A stretch of DNA of 64,000 bases, from the NCBI RefSeq assembly GCF_000262755.1, contig NZ_AFEU01000003.1:992001-1056000 (forward strand), read 5' to 3'. A program made the position numbers and the translations under genes. The notes below the pieces were generated by a model, which saw only the letters and a program-made list of their open reading frames with translations, was not told the DNA's origin and ran no database searches. Position 1 is the stretch's first letter; each line of letters starts with the position of its first letter. Shown piece after piece: positions 22,412 to 31,976 of the stretch. This stretch comes from Bacillus methanolicus PB1. GTDB lineage: Bacteria > Bacillota > Bacilli > Bacillales > Cytobacillaceae.

Positions 22412-22514
22412 AAGGTCAGACCCTTCAAATACAACATCTTTTTCAAACTCAAATAAAGCCATTCTATATATTGTCATTGTTGGAGGGTGAAAGCCCTCTA
22501 TGAGTCAGCCTCTC
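22412..22514. repeat. palindromic repeat, subfamily 2, copy E (one end missing)
   Basis: Right end TGAGTCAGCCTCTC is intact; the left end starts at AAGGTCAGACCC, so the terminal GGCTGACTCA is missing on the rplU-promoter side. Inner TTGGAGGG and CTATATATTG blocks are kept. The right 51 bp are read through by rng and give its final residues. Confidence 0.9.
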
Positions 22515-23960
22515 AAAGCGTCTGATATGATAAAAAGGTTTCGGAGAATCGTCTTTAATCTCAAATTTTATTTTCAATCCAAGCAGTTCTTCAAGCCGGA
22601 TTTGGTGAATATAATTTTCCCCGGTAAAAATATTAGCTACCTCTCTAGTTGTTTCAATTAACACACCGTCATAATCAGAATGCCGGTATTCCCAAAGTTC
22701 CCGTTCAAGCCGGAAAGCAATCGTTTCAGGGCTTAATACCCTGCCAGTTCCTTCACAAACAGCGCATTTTACGGTCAAAGCCTCGGAAATGGCCACCTTC
22801 GTTTTCTTCCTTGTCAGCTGCAAAATTCCTAGCGGAGTAAATCCAATCACTTTTGTTCTTCTGTCATCTTTTGTTAACTCGGATTGTATTTTCTGAAGGA
22901 CCCGCTCACGGTCTTCCTCTTTCTGCATATCTATAAAATCAATTAAAATAATTCCACCAATGTCCCTAATCCTTATTTGGCGCGCAGCTTCTTCTGCAGC
23001 CGCTAAATTCACGGAAACAACCGTATCATGCAAGTCATTTTTGCCTGAATATTTCCCGGTATTTACATCAATGACCGTAAGTGCCTCCGCTTCATCAAAA
23101 ATAAGGTAGGCCCCATTTTCAAGCCAGACAATGCGCTTTAATGCTTTTTCGATCTGGTGTTCGATTTCCCAGGCACTGAAAATATTTTCCTTGCCTTTAT
23201 ATAATGTTACATTCATATTAATTTTTTCAGCTTTGACATATCGTTCGATTTTGTTTTTTAGACGAATATCATCAACAATAACTTCTCCTCTGCCATACGT
23301 TTTTATTTCCGAAATCAATTGTTCATAAAACAAATCTTTTTCAAAGAGCAGCCCAGGATTTTTCCTCGAGGAGGCAGTCCTTTCAAGCTCCTTATACATA
23401 TTTCTAAGCTCCTCAAGTTCACTCGCAAGCGCTGCTTCTGATTGATTTTCTGAACTGGTTCTAAAAATCAGCCCTTCGTATTCAGTTTTAAGTAGTTTTC
23501 CGAACCTTCTCCATCGTTCCCTGTTTCGCTCATCAGCAATTTTTTTTGACACTGCTACATACCGGCCATTTGGCAAATATATAATATGTTCCCCTTTAAG
23601 CTCGATAATACCGGTAAGCCTGGGCCCTTTCGTTCCGGTAGCATCTTTCTCTACCTGAACGAGAATTTTTTCACCTTGGTGAACTAAAGATGAAATAGAT
23701 CGGCTGTTCCGCACCTCTTTCGGTCCATCCGATTTTACAAACGCCGGCAATTTATCTCTATGTAAATACCCTGACTTCTCTTCGCCAATATCTACAAATG
23801 CCGCGTTCATTCCAGGGAGTATTTTTGAAACAACTCCAAGATACAAATTTCCAACAATTGAATGGCTTTTAGGCTGCTCGATAAAAAATTTTTCAATTGT
23901 TTGTCCGTTAAGAAGAGCAAACCGCTTCTCCCTCGTTAGACTGTTGACAATTATTTTCAT
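22464..23960 (-). CDS. rng: ribonuclease G/E family endoribonuclease, 3' end supplied by a repeat
   Basis: 498 residues. S1-like RNA-binding domain (GNLYLGVVSKILPGMNAAFVD in part), RNase E/G core with the metal residues in VIDVNTGKYSGKN and IILIDFIDM, and the zinc-link CAVCEGTGRV. Involved in mRNA decay and rRNA processing; B. subtilis itself has no such gene at this position. The last 16 residues (ERLTHRGLSPSNNDNI) are translated from repeat copy E, including its terminal repeat, so the original stop has been lost or shifted. ATG at 23960; GAGGAAAC upstream. Downstream of spoIVFB by 41 bp. Confidence 0.93.
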   Translation of the reverse strand: MKIIVNSLTREKRFALLNGQTIEKFFIEQPKSHSIVGNLYLGVVSKILPGMNAAFVDIGEEKSGYLHRDKLPAFVKSDGPKEVRNSRSISSLVHQGEKILVQVEKDATGTKGPRLTGIIELKGEHIIYLPNGRYVAVSKKIADERNRERWRRFGKLLKTEYEGLIFRTSSENQSEAALASELEELRNMYKELERTASSRKNPGLLFEKDLFYEQLISEIKTYGRGEVIVDDIRLKNKIERYVKAEKINMNVTLYKGKENIFSAWEIEHQIEKALKRIVWLENGAYLIFDEAEALTVIDVNTGKYSGKNDLHDTVVSVNLAAAEEAARQIRIRDIGGIILIDFIDMQKEEDRERVLQKIQSELTKDDRRTKVIGFTPLGILQLTRKKTKVAISEALTVKCAVCEGTGRVLSPETIAFRLERELWEYRHSDYDGVLIETTREVANIFTGENYIHQIRLEELLGLKIKFEIKDDSPKPFYHIRRFERLTHRGLSPSNNDNI

Positions 23961-24001
23961 CAAAATGTTTCCTCGCTTTAATCCAGATCATGAATCTTAT
24001 T

Positions 24002-24874
24002 CTACCATTTATAAGTGTATAGCAAATCTCCGACTTTCGCAGAGGTCATTTTTTCAGAAAAATAGGCATGAAGCAGTTCATTTTCGTCAAGAGTACCCTT
24101 TTCCTTCCCGTTCTTTTCAATAATAATCGGGTGCTTGCATCCCCGGTGAAACCGTTCCAAAATCTTGATGACCAATTCATCTTCCGTGACGGTAATGGGC
24201 TTTAAAGAGCGGATATCACTATTCTTACCGTAATATCTTTCAAGTAAAAATCGGATAAAGACAAACCGCATTTGCTTCCATTCATTATAAACGGAATATG
24301 CCAAGAATGCGATAACGATCCAAACATTCAAATTCAAAGGGGCCGTTAATAAAGTAATAATAGTCAAAAGAACGATGGAGCCGATTGAAATGAGTAAAGT
24401 AAATTTGTGTGCATCCGGAAACGAATGTTTTAATGAAAAAAATAAAAACAAGAGTTTTCCTCCATCCAGCGGCCAAATCGGCAGAAAGTTAAAAATCAAA
24501 ATCATAAAATTAAATTGAATAAATAAACCATACCAATAATCCGGCAGCAAGGAAAGTTCATAAAAAAGAAAAGCCAAGCCCATCATCCAAACATGTTGAA
24601 GAGGACCTCCAAGAATTATGGCTGCTTCCTCCATTAATGGACGATTTCCGTGTTCTTCAACTTCTGCTACACCGCCAAAAGGCAGCAAAGAAATTTTCTT
24701 GATCCTCCATGAAAACAACGAAGCTGCTGCCGCATGTCCCATTTCATGAATAAAAATAATCAACAGGAACAGGCACAGTTCAATAAAACGCGCTGTCAAA
24801 ACCGCAATTGCAATAACAACCCACAAGAGCGGATGAATGTGAATATGTGAAAGTATGGAAATGATTTTATTCAA
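24002..24874 (-). CDS. spoIVFB: SpoIVFB, intramembrane metalloprotease
   Basis: 290 residues. Membrane-embedded site-2 protease that cuts pro-sigma-K. Zinc motif HEMGH at residues 43-47 and the third ligand Asp137 in FLPIWPLDGG agree with the B. subtilis numbering. About six membrane helices, then a C-terminal CBS-like part (TVTEDELVIKILERFHRGC) that senses ATP in the B. subtilis protein. Overlaps the end of spoIVFA by 8 bp, giving coupled translation of the complex partners. Confidence 0.97.
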   Translation of the reverse strand: MNKIISILSHIHIHPLLWVVIAIAVLTARFIELCLFLLIIFIHEMGHAAAASLFSWRIKKISLLPFGGVAEVEEHGNRPLMEEAAIILGGPLQHVWMMGLAFLFYELSLLPDYWYGLFIQFNFMILIFNFLPIWPLDGGKLLFLFFSLKHSFPDAHKFTLLISIGSIVLLTIITLLTAPLNLNVWIVIAFLAYSVYNEWKQMRFVFIRFLLERYYGKNSDIRSLKPITVTEDELVIKILERFHRGCKHPIIIEKNGKEKGTLDENELLHAYFSEKMTSAKVGDLLYTYKW

Positions 24875-25640
24875 AGCGGATCACCTGAATAGGGTCAATA
24901 AAATCATCCCCTTTTTTAATTGCAAAATAAAATGCCCCTTTTGTCTCATCTTTCCCTTCAGAAACCGTTCCGACTGGCATGCCTTTTTCAATGTACTGAT
25001 ATAAGATCACATTGATGTTTTCCAAGTTGCCATACCATGACTCGCTTTCATCGCCATGCTTAATTATCACTGTTTTGCCAAATCCTTCTTTTTCACCGGC
25101 AAAACGAACATATCCTTCATTCATTGCTTCTACAACCGCACCCTTACCGGTTTCAACCATAATCCTTTGTCCGTTCGCATTAAAATCTTCAAGTATTTTC
25201 CCGGAAGCTGGGAGTGCATAATCCTGGCTTGATTCCGATTGGCTTTTCTCCCTATCATCTGTAAAAGGAAGCAGCGCAAGTGGTTTTCCAAATTGTTTTT
25301 CATACCAGTCCGATACAGCAGCAAATTGAAAATCTTCTTCCATAGAATTTTTCACAAAATTGCGTGCCGGTTCTAACATATCAGATGGATTGCGAAAAAT
25401 AATTGCAATAATCAGAACTAAACAAGCCGATAACAAAATTTTCAACATGACGATCTCTTTTCGAAAAAGAGGATGTTCTCCTTCTCCCGGTCCGCCCTCA
25501 AAAGTGGAAAGCTTTTCAAACCCGTATTTTTCTTCATCTTCAGCCAAGAAAAAACGGTTTTGAAAATCCCGGGCTGCCCGTTCCTTCTCTTTCTTTCTTT
25601 TTGCAATTCTTCTCCGAATATCGTCAGCTCTAGATCCCAT
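24867..25640 (-). CDS. spoIVFA: SpoIVFA, regulator of SpoIVFB
   Basis: 257 residues. Basic cytoplasmic N terminus (RRRIAKRKKEKERA), one membrane helix near residue 75-92 (ILLSACLVLIIAIIF), and a C-terminal LytM-like domain (VEAMNEGYVRFAGEKEGFG, HGDESESWYGNLENINV) that lacks the full zinc set. Holds SpoIVFB inactive until SpoIVB and CtpB act. ATG at 25640 follows GGGGAGAG. Repeat F lies upstream, between this operon and minD. Confidence 0.95.
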   Translation of the reverse strand: MGSRADDIRRRIAKRKKEKERAARDFQNRFFLAEDEEKYGFEKLSTFEGGPGEGEHPLFRKEIVMLKILLSACLVLIIAIIFRNPSDMLEPARNFVKNSMEEDFQFAAVSDWYEKQFGKPLALLPFTDDREKSQSESSQDYALPASGKILEDFNANGQRIMVETGKGAVVEAMNEGYVRFAGEKEGFGKTVIIKHGDESESWYGNLENINVILYQYIEKGMPVGTVSEGKDETKGAFYFAIKKGDDFIDPIQVIRFE

Positions 25641-25723
25641 TCTCTCCCCACCAATCACTTTTAAAATTTGTACAAGTGTATGAGTTGTTCATTAAGAAAA
25701 TGACTGTTAAAAGGGAAAAAGAA

Positions 25724-25846
25724 AAGAGGCTGACTCATTAACAAAGAGCCAGCCCCCTCCAAGACAACATATAGACAAACACTAATAAAGCGATTCTATA
25801 TATTGTCTTTTTCGGAGGGGGTCAGACACTTATGAGTCAGCCTCTT
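25724..25846. repeat. palindromic repeat, subfamily 2, copy F
   Basis: 123 bp with perfect 14-bp ends AAGAGGCTGACTCA and TGAGTCAGCCTCTT. Inner boxes are changed to GAGCCAGCCCCCTCC and GGAGGGGGTCAGACAC, still largely complementary. Starts 10 bp from the minD stop; spoIVFA starts 84 bp further on. Confidence 0.93.
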
Positions 25847-25855
25847 CCTTAATGA

Positions 25856-26662
25856 TTATGAACGAACACCAAAAAATTTTTTGATCTTCGAGAAGACGCT
25901 TTTGCTTTCTTCTTCTAACTGTTGCAGCGGAACAGATTCACCTAAAATCCGGCGGGCAATGTTTCGATATGCAATAGAAGCTTTGCTGTTTGGATTGAGG
26001 GCAATCGGCTCCCCATGATTGGAAGCTTTAATTACTTCATCATCATCAGCAACAATTCCGATTAAATCGATGGACAGATGAGCTGTAATTTCATCCACAT
26101 CCAGCATATCTCCATTTTTCATCATGTGTGTACGAATACGGTTAATAATTAATTTCGGCGGTTCAATATTTTTTTCTTTTTCTAATAATCCGATAATTCG
26201 GTCTGCATCCCTTACGGCTGACACTTCAGGAGTAGTAACAACAATAGCTCTGTCTGCACCTGCTACGGCATTTTTATAGCCTTGTTCAATTCCGGCAGGG
26301 CAGTCGATAATAATATAGTCATAGTCTTGTTTCAGTTCCATTACTAAATTCTTCATCTGTTCGGGAGCAACGGCTGATTTATCACTAGTTTGTGCAGCTG
26401 GGAGCAGAAATAGCAAATCTTCAAAACGCTTATCTTTTACAAGAGCCTGATGAATCTTGCATCTTCCCTCTACAACATCAACAAGATCATAAATAATCCG
26501 GTTTTCAAGCCCCATAACCACATCTAAGTTGCGAAGGCCAATATCTGTATCTATAAGACATACACGTTTCCCTTGAAGAGCCAAAGCCGTCCCTAAGTTT
26601 GCTGTAGTTGTTGTCTTTCCGACTCCGCCTTTTCCCGATGTCACTACTATTGCTTCTCCCAT
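25856..26662 (-). CDS. minD: septum-site determining ATPase MinD
   Basis: 268 residues. Deviant Walker A SGKGGVGKTTT, IIDCPAG, and the C-terminal amphipathic membrane-targeting helix SVFSKIKKFFGV. Works with MinC and DivIVA/MinJ to block division at the poles. One base after minC, so co-translated. Ends 10 bp before repeat F. Confidence 0.98.
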   Translation of the reverse strand: MGEAIVVTSGKGGVGKTTTTANLGTALALQGKRVCLIDTDIGLRNLDVVMGLENRIIYDLVDVVEGRCKIHQALVKDKRFEDLLFLLPAAQTSDKSAVAPEQMKNLVMELKQDYDYIIIDCPAGIEQGYKNAVAGADRAIVVTTPEVSAVRDADRIIGLLEKEKNIEPPKLIINRIRTHMMKNGDMLDVDEITAHLSIDLIGIVADDDEVIKASNHGEPIALNPNSKASIAYRNIARRILGESVPLQQLEEESKSVFSKIKKFFGVRS

Positions 26663-26663
26663 A

Positions 26664-27344
26664 TTAGCGTCCCCCTTCCAATCTTGTTAACTCTGGTCTG
26701 AGATGCATTAATGCTTGTATTCTATCAACGACAATTTGATTGTTTTCATCTATGTATGCACATTCCATTTCCCGGGTTTCCCCTTCCGGATACTGATCGG
26801 GTGCACGGTTGATGCAATCACCTATTCGAAGCTGGGAAGGTTTCATAACGAAAGCCGCAATGATTGCCTGCTTGTTCCCTAAATAGCCTGCATGGGCAAT
26901 TCCTTTTAAGGCCCCCATGATAAAAATATTCCCTCCTGCCATTACGGTTCCGCCAGGGTTCACATCTCCAATCAAAAGAAGATCCCCAGGAACATCGAGG
27001 ACTTGTCCAGAGCGAATAATCTTTGCGATAGTCACAATTTCACTTTCTGATTTTAAGCGTTCAGCTTCTTCAATCGTCATTACATTTGTTTCAATTTCTT
27101 CGACAACAAGATTTTTTTTATGGCGAATAAGCTCTTTTATTTCTGCTTTTTGTTCTTCCGTTAGATATCTATTCCCAACTTTTACTTTAACCGAGATAAG
27201 CTGGCGGTCCTCATTAACTCGGTATGCAACAGAAAGCTTCTCATTCAGTTCCTTCTTTAAATCTTCATAAGAACAGGTATCATCCAAGTAGAGGGTCAAA
27301 CCGGACTTAGTCCCTTTAATCATTACATTTTGTAATTTTTTCAT
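26664..27344 (-). CDS. minC: septum-site determining protein MinC
   Basis: 226 residues. N-terminal FtsZ-inhibiting domain and C-terminal beta-helix domain with the signature [19 protein letters not shown] and LKGIAHAG. Division inhibitor recruited by MinD. Separated from mreD by an unusual 434-bp non-coding stretch. Confidence 0.97.
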   Translation of the reverse strand: MKKLQNVMIKGTKSGLTLYLDDTCSYEDLKKELNEKLSVAYRVNEDRQLISVKVKVGNRYLTEEQKAEIKELIRHKKNLVVEEIETNVMTIEEAERLKSESEIVTIAKIIRSGQVLDVPGDLLLIGDVNPGGTVMAGGNIFIMGALKGIAHAGYLGNKQAIIAAFVMKPSQLRIGDCINRAPDQYPEGETREMECAYIDENNQIVVDRIQALMHLRPELTRLEGGR

Positions 27345-27778
27345 AGCAGGATGTTCACCTCAAAATAGAAAACAAAAATCGCCTCGCTTAGCCCGACAAG
27401 CATAGAAAAGATATGCGGAGTCCGCTTCTGTACAAAACAAAAATCATGATTTCTGAAATAACCAAAAAGGCCATTTTAGCGGAGCTCCACCCTTTTTCCA
27501 CAAAAAACTAACATGAGTTTAAACTCCTAACCACAACATCGAAATTGGATTCATTTTGAAAAATAACCCCAACATAATAAGGCGGTGTGAGCGAAGCCAG
27601 GCTTTAAAATATTTACAAAGCTAAACATGTATCTTGCTCTAACAGCTTGTTATTTCTATTTTTGTTAGCGCAGCTCCGCTCCTTTTCCACAAAAAAGAAT
27701 TCGACAGAAACTGCTTTTTTCCTCTTTTCCATATAAGAAAAGAAGGCCCTTTGAAGCACCTTGCGAAAACCGATCGTC
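27345..27778. other. 434-bp intergenic region between mreD and minC with direct repeats
   Basis: No convincing gene is seen. Two 32-bp direct repeats with four mismatches start TTAGCG, contain AGCTCC and end TTTTCCACAAAAAA (27476-27507 and 27665-27696). A segment near 27500 (AAACTAACATG, then AACTCCTAACC) resembles one at 31803-31834 after maf. The promoter for minCD may also be here. Confidence 0.6.
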
Positions 27779-28294
27779 TCATTCTGTCAGATGCTCCGCG
27801 AATTTTTCAAATTGTCTTTTCAAAGGGTATGCAGCAATAATCGAAAATGCGAGATTTAAAATAATAGTAGGAAGAAACCTTAATGAAACAAAATGAGGAA
27901 AGTTCATATCGGTTCGATGAATTAAAAAATTCATCTCGTACACTCCCAGTTCAAGCAAGGCCACTCCAATAATCGATACAATTGTTACAATCACAATATT
28001 CGTTTGAAGAACCTTCATTATTTTCGACACTGCGTAAGCCATCAGCGGAAAAAGGAACAAATAAATTCCCAGAATTTCCGTATAAAACACATCAAATAAA
28101 AGCCCGAATACAAATCCGTAAATGATTCCGTATTGTTTATTTCCGTAAACCGTTAAGAAAAAAATTGCAATGATTAAAAAACGTGGAACTAAAATACGGT
28201 CACTTGTAAAAGTTCCATCAGGCAATAGATGCACAAAAACACTTTCAATTACAAAAAATGCTGCCAACATAACAGGAAGAAGGAAGCGATTCAC
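27779..28294 (-). CDS. mreD: rod-shape determining protein MreD
   Basis: 171 residues, nearly all hydrophobic, five or six membrane helices, with the family-typical YGIIYGFVFGLLFDVFYTEI in its middle. Part of the elongasome that directs lateral wall synthesis. Start overlaps the mreC stop by 4 bp. Confidence 0.93.
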   Translation of the reverse strand: MNRFLLPVMLAAFFVIESVFVHLLPDGTFTSDRILVPRFLIIAIFFLTVYGNKQYGIIYGFVFGLLFDVFYTEILGIYLFLFPLMAYAVSKIMKVLQTNIVIVTIVSIIGVALLELGVYEMNFLIHRTDMNFPHFVSLRFLPTIILNLAFSIIAAYPLKRQFEKFAEHLTE

Positions 28295-29175
28295 AGTTCC
28301 TCCTCCTCTTCATTATCATCAATATCACTTACATCCGGCTTCGTCATCTTTCTTTTTACAACCATCACATGGCTAATATCGTAAAGATTAGCTGACGGTT
28401 TCACATAGGCCGTTTGTGTTAAGCCGTATTGGTCGGGAACGACATCCACTACTTTTCCGATTTGCAGCAATTTCGGAAAAACGACGCCCAAACCGGAAGT
28501 AATCACATTTTGGCCTTTCTTAATTTTCGCATCATAAGGGATTTCTTTAAGCAATAATAATTTTTTCTTCTCGTCATACCCTACAATAAAGCCGTAAAAA
28601 TTTTTTTCGCCCTGGACAACCGCTGAAACGCGGTTTTTAGGATCCATTGCACTTAGCAGCTGAACAGTCGATGTGAACTTACTTACACTTTTTACTTTTC
28701 CGATCAGCCCCTGGGAAGTTATAACAGCCATATCGGCTTCAATTCCATCTGTTTCACCTTTATTAATAATTAACAGTTCATGCCAGCGATCAGGGTTCCT
28801 TGCAATTACAGTTGCCTGGGCAGGATCATAATCCCGTAAAGAGTCTTTTTTATCAAGTATATCCTTCAACTCTTCATTTTCTTTCTTTAATTCATGTACT
28901 TCTGCCTCCAGACGGGCCAAATCATCAAGACGTGCTTTTAACTCTTTGTTTTCATTATATGTATTTTGCAAGTCCTGCAAGTTTTCAATAAAACCGGCAA
29001 TAGATTGTGCTGGCCTTGAAACAAGGGATTGAACCCAGCCGGTTGTATCTTTGATTAGCTGTTCCGGCCAGGTGAGTTGTTTCCGATCCCTTAAAGAAAA
29101 CCCAATCAATGCCACTAGAATAATGATGCTGACAAGTAAGACAATCAGTCTTTTATTCAGGAAGAACTGTGGCAT
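28291..29175 (-). CDS. mreC: rod-shape determining protein MreC
   Basis: 294 residues. Short cytoplasmic tail, one membrane helix (residues 9-28), a coiled coil (about 60-110, NENKELKARLDDLARLEAEV in part), then two beta-barrel domains with INKGETDGIEADMAV and TSGLGVVFPKLLQIGKV. Scaffold outside the membrane linking MreB with penicillin-binding proteins. Between mreB and mreD. Confidence 0.96.
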   Translation of the reverse strand: MPQFFLNKRLIVLLVSIIILVALIGFSLRDRKQLTWPEQLIKDTTGWVQSLVSRPAQSIAGFIENLQDLQNTYNENKELKARLDDLARLEAEVHELKKENEELKDILDKKDSLRDYDPAQATVIARNPDRWHELLIINKGETDGIEADMAVITSQGLIGKVKSVSKFTSTVQLLSAMDPKNRVSAVVQGEKNFYGFIVGYDEKKKLLLLKEIPYDAKIKKGQNVITSGLGVVFPKLLQIGKVVDVVPDQYGLTQTAYVKPSANLYDISHVMVVKRKMTKPDVSDIDDNEEEEEL

Positions 29176-29199
29176 GATTTACACCTCTGTTTTTCTGCA

Positions 29200-30222
29200 T
29201 TAGCGAGATTCCTTCGCTTTGTTCTTAAATAAATCGATATGGTCAAGTGCCTTTCCTGTTCCAATTGCCACACAATCGAGCGGATTTTCTGCAATTAAGA
29301 CAGGCATTTTCGTTTCCTCGCTGATAACCTTGTCCAAATTGCTGAGTAAAGCCCCTCCGCCTGTCAGCACAATTCCCCGGTCCATAATATCCGCTGCTAA
29401 TTCCGGCGGTGTTTTTTCCAGCGTTACTTTTACAGCATCAACAATTGCATAAACCGTATCATGCAAAGCATTTGCAATTTCTTCAGCAGTAATTTCAATC
29501 GTTTTTGGAAGCCCTGTCAACAAGTCACGGCCGCGGATTTCCATGTTTTCAATGCCAACCGGATCGCCGGCAGATCCGATTTCTACTTTAATTGTTTCTG
29601 CAGTACGCTCACCAATCATTAGGTTGTAATTTTTACGGATATAGTTAATGATCGCTTCATCCATCTCATCACCGGCAACGCGGATAGATTGGCTTGTAAC
29701 AATTCCTCCTAAAGAAATGATCGCCACTTCTGTCGTTCCGCCGCCGATATCAACAACCATGCTTCCGGTAGGTTCCCAGACAGGAAGATTGGCGCCAATT
29801 GCCGCCGCAAATGGTTCTTCAATTGTAAAAGCATCACGCGCCCCGGCCTGGCGGGTTGCATCGATAACGGCACGTTCTTCAACAGCAGTAATTCCGGATG
29901 GAACACAAATCATGACATATGGTTTTCCCGCAAACCAGCCCTTGTTTTTCAGTGCTTGTTTAATATAATATTTCATCATCGTCGCAGTGGTCTCAAAGTC
30001 AGCAATTACGCCGTCCTTCATCGGCCGGAGAGCCACGACATTCCCCGGCGTCCTTCCGATCATGTTTTTCGCATCATTTCCGACGGCAACAATTTGCTTT
30101 GTGTCCGTTTGTATTGCAACAACGGAAGGTTCTCTGACAACAATTCCTTTCCCTTTTATATACACAAGGGTATTCGCTGTGCCTAAATCAATTCCAAGAT
30201 CTCTTGTCCCAATTCCAAACAT
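29200..30222 (-). CDS. mreB: actin-like cytoskeletal protein MreB
   Basis: 340 residues. Actin-fold ATP-binding motifs: [36 protein letters not shown] (19 residues), and ILTGGGALL-like [11 protein letters not shown]. Polymerises under the membrane to steer wall synthesis. First gene of mreBCD; radC and maf upstream are apparently a separate unit with the same direction. Confidence 0.98.
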   Translation of the reverse strand: MFGIGTRDLGIDLGTANTLVYIKGKGIVVREPSVVAIQTDTKQIVAVGNDAKNMIGRTPGNVVALRPMKDGVIADFETTATMMKYYIKQALKNKGWFAGKPYVMICVPSGITAVEERAVIDATRQAGARDAFTIEEPFAAAIGANLPVWEPTGSMVVDIGGGTTEVAIISLGGIVTSQSIRVAGDEMDEAIINYIRKNYNLMIGERTAETIKVEIGSAGDPVGIENMEIRGRDLLTGLPKTIEITAEEIANALHDTVYAIVDAVKVTLEKTPPELAADIMDRGIVLTGGGALLSNLDKVISEETKMPVLIAENPLDCVAIGTGKALDHIDLFKNKAKESR

Positions 30223-30378
30223 AATTGTATCTCCCTTTCTGATACTTTTGCAAAATAAAATTTGGCGATTTATAATGAAGTTTTTCTTAATTGTTGGTTA
30301 TAATGGTTGATTTGCCAGCCCGCAGCCAGCAAAAATCATAAATAATATTATATCGCAACGTCAAATAAAATCATAGTG

Positions 30379-31074
30379 TCATAAATAACCTTTTTCTTTT
30401 AAACTCACATATTTATTTTCTCCGATCACTAAATGATCGAGAAGGTCAATTCCAATAATTTTCCCGCACTCGGCAAGCCGTTTTGTGACCTCAATATCCT
30501 CTCTGCTTGGTGTAGGGTCTCCCGAAGGATGATTATGAGCGCAAATGATCGATGCCGCAGATCTGCGGAACGCCTCTTTAAATACTTCCCGCGGATGGAC
30601 AATGGATGCGTTCAAACTTCCAATAAAAATAGTTTGTCTATGAAGCACCTGATTTTTTGTGTTTAAATACAGGCAAACGAAATGCTCTTGTGACAAAAAC
30701 CTCAAATCATTCATTAAATATTTTGCCCCGTCTTCCGGCGAACGGATCACATAACGATCATCATAACTAAGATTTGCAATTCTCCGTCCTAATTCAACAG
30801 CTGCCAAAACTTGAATCGCTTTCGCTTTTCCAATTCCTTTAATTGCCGTGATTTCTTCCAGCGTTGCATCTTTAAGGAGCCTTAACCCCTCAAAATGAGT
30901 TAGCAGCCGGTTTGCTAACTGTAACACCGATTCCTCTTTCGTACCGGTCCTTAATAAAATCGCCAATATTTCATGATTAGATAAACTTTCCGGTCCACTT
31001 TGGATGAAGCGCTCCCTCGGCCGTTCGTCCTCTGGAAAATCCCGAATCATTAAAGATTGTGTATCCAAATTCAT
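30379..31074 (-). CDS. radC: RadC/YsxA family JAB1/MPN-domain protein
   Basis: 231 residues. N-terminal helix-hairpin-helix (EITAIKGIGKAKAIQVLAA) and a C-terminal JAMM domain with metal motif HNHPSGDPTPSRED. Once linked to DNA repair, but its true role is unsettled. ATG at 31074 has AAGGGGG very close; a TTG at 31068 is a possible alternative start. 57 bp after maf, as in B. subtilis. Confidence 0.94.
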   Translation of the reverse strand: MNLDTQSLMIRDFPEDERPRERFIQSGPESLSNHEILAILLRTGTKEESVLQLANRLLTHFEGLRLLKDATLEEITAIKGIGKAKAIQVLAAVELGRRIANLSYDDRYVIRSPEDGAKYLMNDLRFLSQEHFVCLYLNTKNQVLHRQTIFIGSLNASIVHPREVFKEAFRRSAASIICAHNHPSGDPTPSREDIEVTKRLAECGKIIGIDLLDHLVIGENKYVSLKEKGYL

Positions 31075-31131
31075 TCCCCCTTAATGTGTCAAAGGGACCT
31101 TTTGAGGCGCTGATTTTTGCAGCAATGTTTT

Positions 31132-31704
31132 TCAATAAGGCAACGAATATCCTGCCTTCCGAAGTTCTCGAACCGTTTTTGACACCGGCAGGCCGACTAC
31201 ACTGAAATAATCTCCGCTGATTTGTTTTACGAGAATGCTTCCAAAGCCTTGAATTCCATAGGCTCCTGCCTTATCAAACGGCTCCCCCGTGCTGATATAA
31301 GCTTTGATTTCCTCATCGGTCAGCTCCCAAAATGTGACATCTGTTTTCTCAAAAAATGTTGCGTTTTTTTCAGGAGAGACGATTGCCACCCCTGTAAAAA
31401 CAGAATGAGTTCTGCCAGACAATAGCTTCAGCATTCCGAAAGCTTCTTCCTTTGTGTGCGGTTTTCCAAGCACCTTTCCATCGACAACAACAATCGTATC
31501 GGAGCCAATAATAAATGAAGAAGGATTTTTTTCCGCAACAAAGCTTGCCTTTCGAAACGCCAATTCCATGACAATCTCTTCCGGTTTCATTCCGGGATCA
31601 AAGGTTTCATCGACTTCGCTTTTGGAGATTTCAAAAGTTAAGTGAAGATTTTCAAGAAGTTCTTTTCGCCGTGGAGAAGATGAGGCTAAAATGAGGCGCT
31701 GCAC
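31132..31704 (-). CDS. maf: Maf-type nucleotide pyrophosphatase
   Basis: 190 residues. Begins with LASSSPRRKELL, the phosphate-binding signature, followed by ADTIV-like SDTIVVVDGKVLGKP and YGIQG. House-cleaning dTTP/UTP pyrophosphatase; overexpression blocks septation in B. subtilis. Upstream is the terminator of the spoIIB/pilus transcript, so maf must have its own promoter. Confidence 0.95.
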   Translation of the reverse strand: MQRLILASSSPRRKELLENLHLTFEISKSEVDETFDPGMKPEEIVMELAFRKASFVAEKNPSSFIIGSDTIVVVDGKVLGKPHTKEEAFGMLKLLSGRTHSVFTGVAIVSPEKNATFFEKTDVTFWELTDEEIKAYISTGEPFDKAGAYGIQGFGSILVKQISGDYFSVVGLPVSKTVRELRKAGYSLPY

Positions 31705-31856
31705 AAAAAATCACCTTACCTTTACAATCGCATCAATTCGGGAGATACAAGATAATCGTATCAAACTTTTCCTTATCAAACAATTTATAAAAGATATTTT
31801 CATAAAAAACGAACATGTTTTTTAACTCCCAACCCTAAAAACGAAAAGAGATTCCA

Positions 31857-31890
31857 CAAAAAAAGTCTGTCGAATAATATTCAAACAGAC
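31857..31890 (-). terminator. terminator after spoIIB (end of the pilus transcript)
   Basis: On the minus strand GTCTGT pairs with ACAGAC (31865-31890) with extra GAAT/ATTC pairing inside, followed by seven T residues. Confidence 0.8.
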
Positions 31891-31976
31891 GTTAATATTT
31901 TGTCTTATTTCCCAGAAAATATGCAGAAATTATCTTTTTTCGGAATTACAGCTGAGAGGAAAATGTTTGAAGTTTT

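Noticed and set aside
31705-31976. Hidden gene between maf and spoIIB
   Set aside because: Only short frames without ribosome sites; the gap holds the spoIIB terminator and a degenerate repeat-like stretch.
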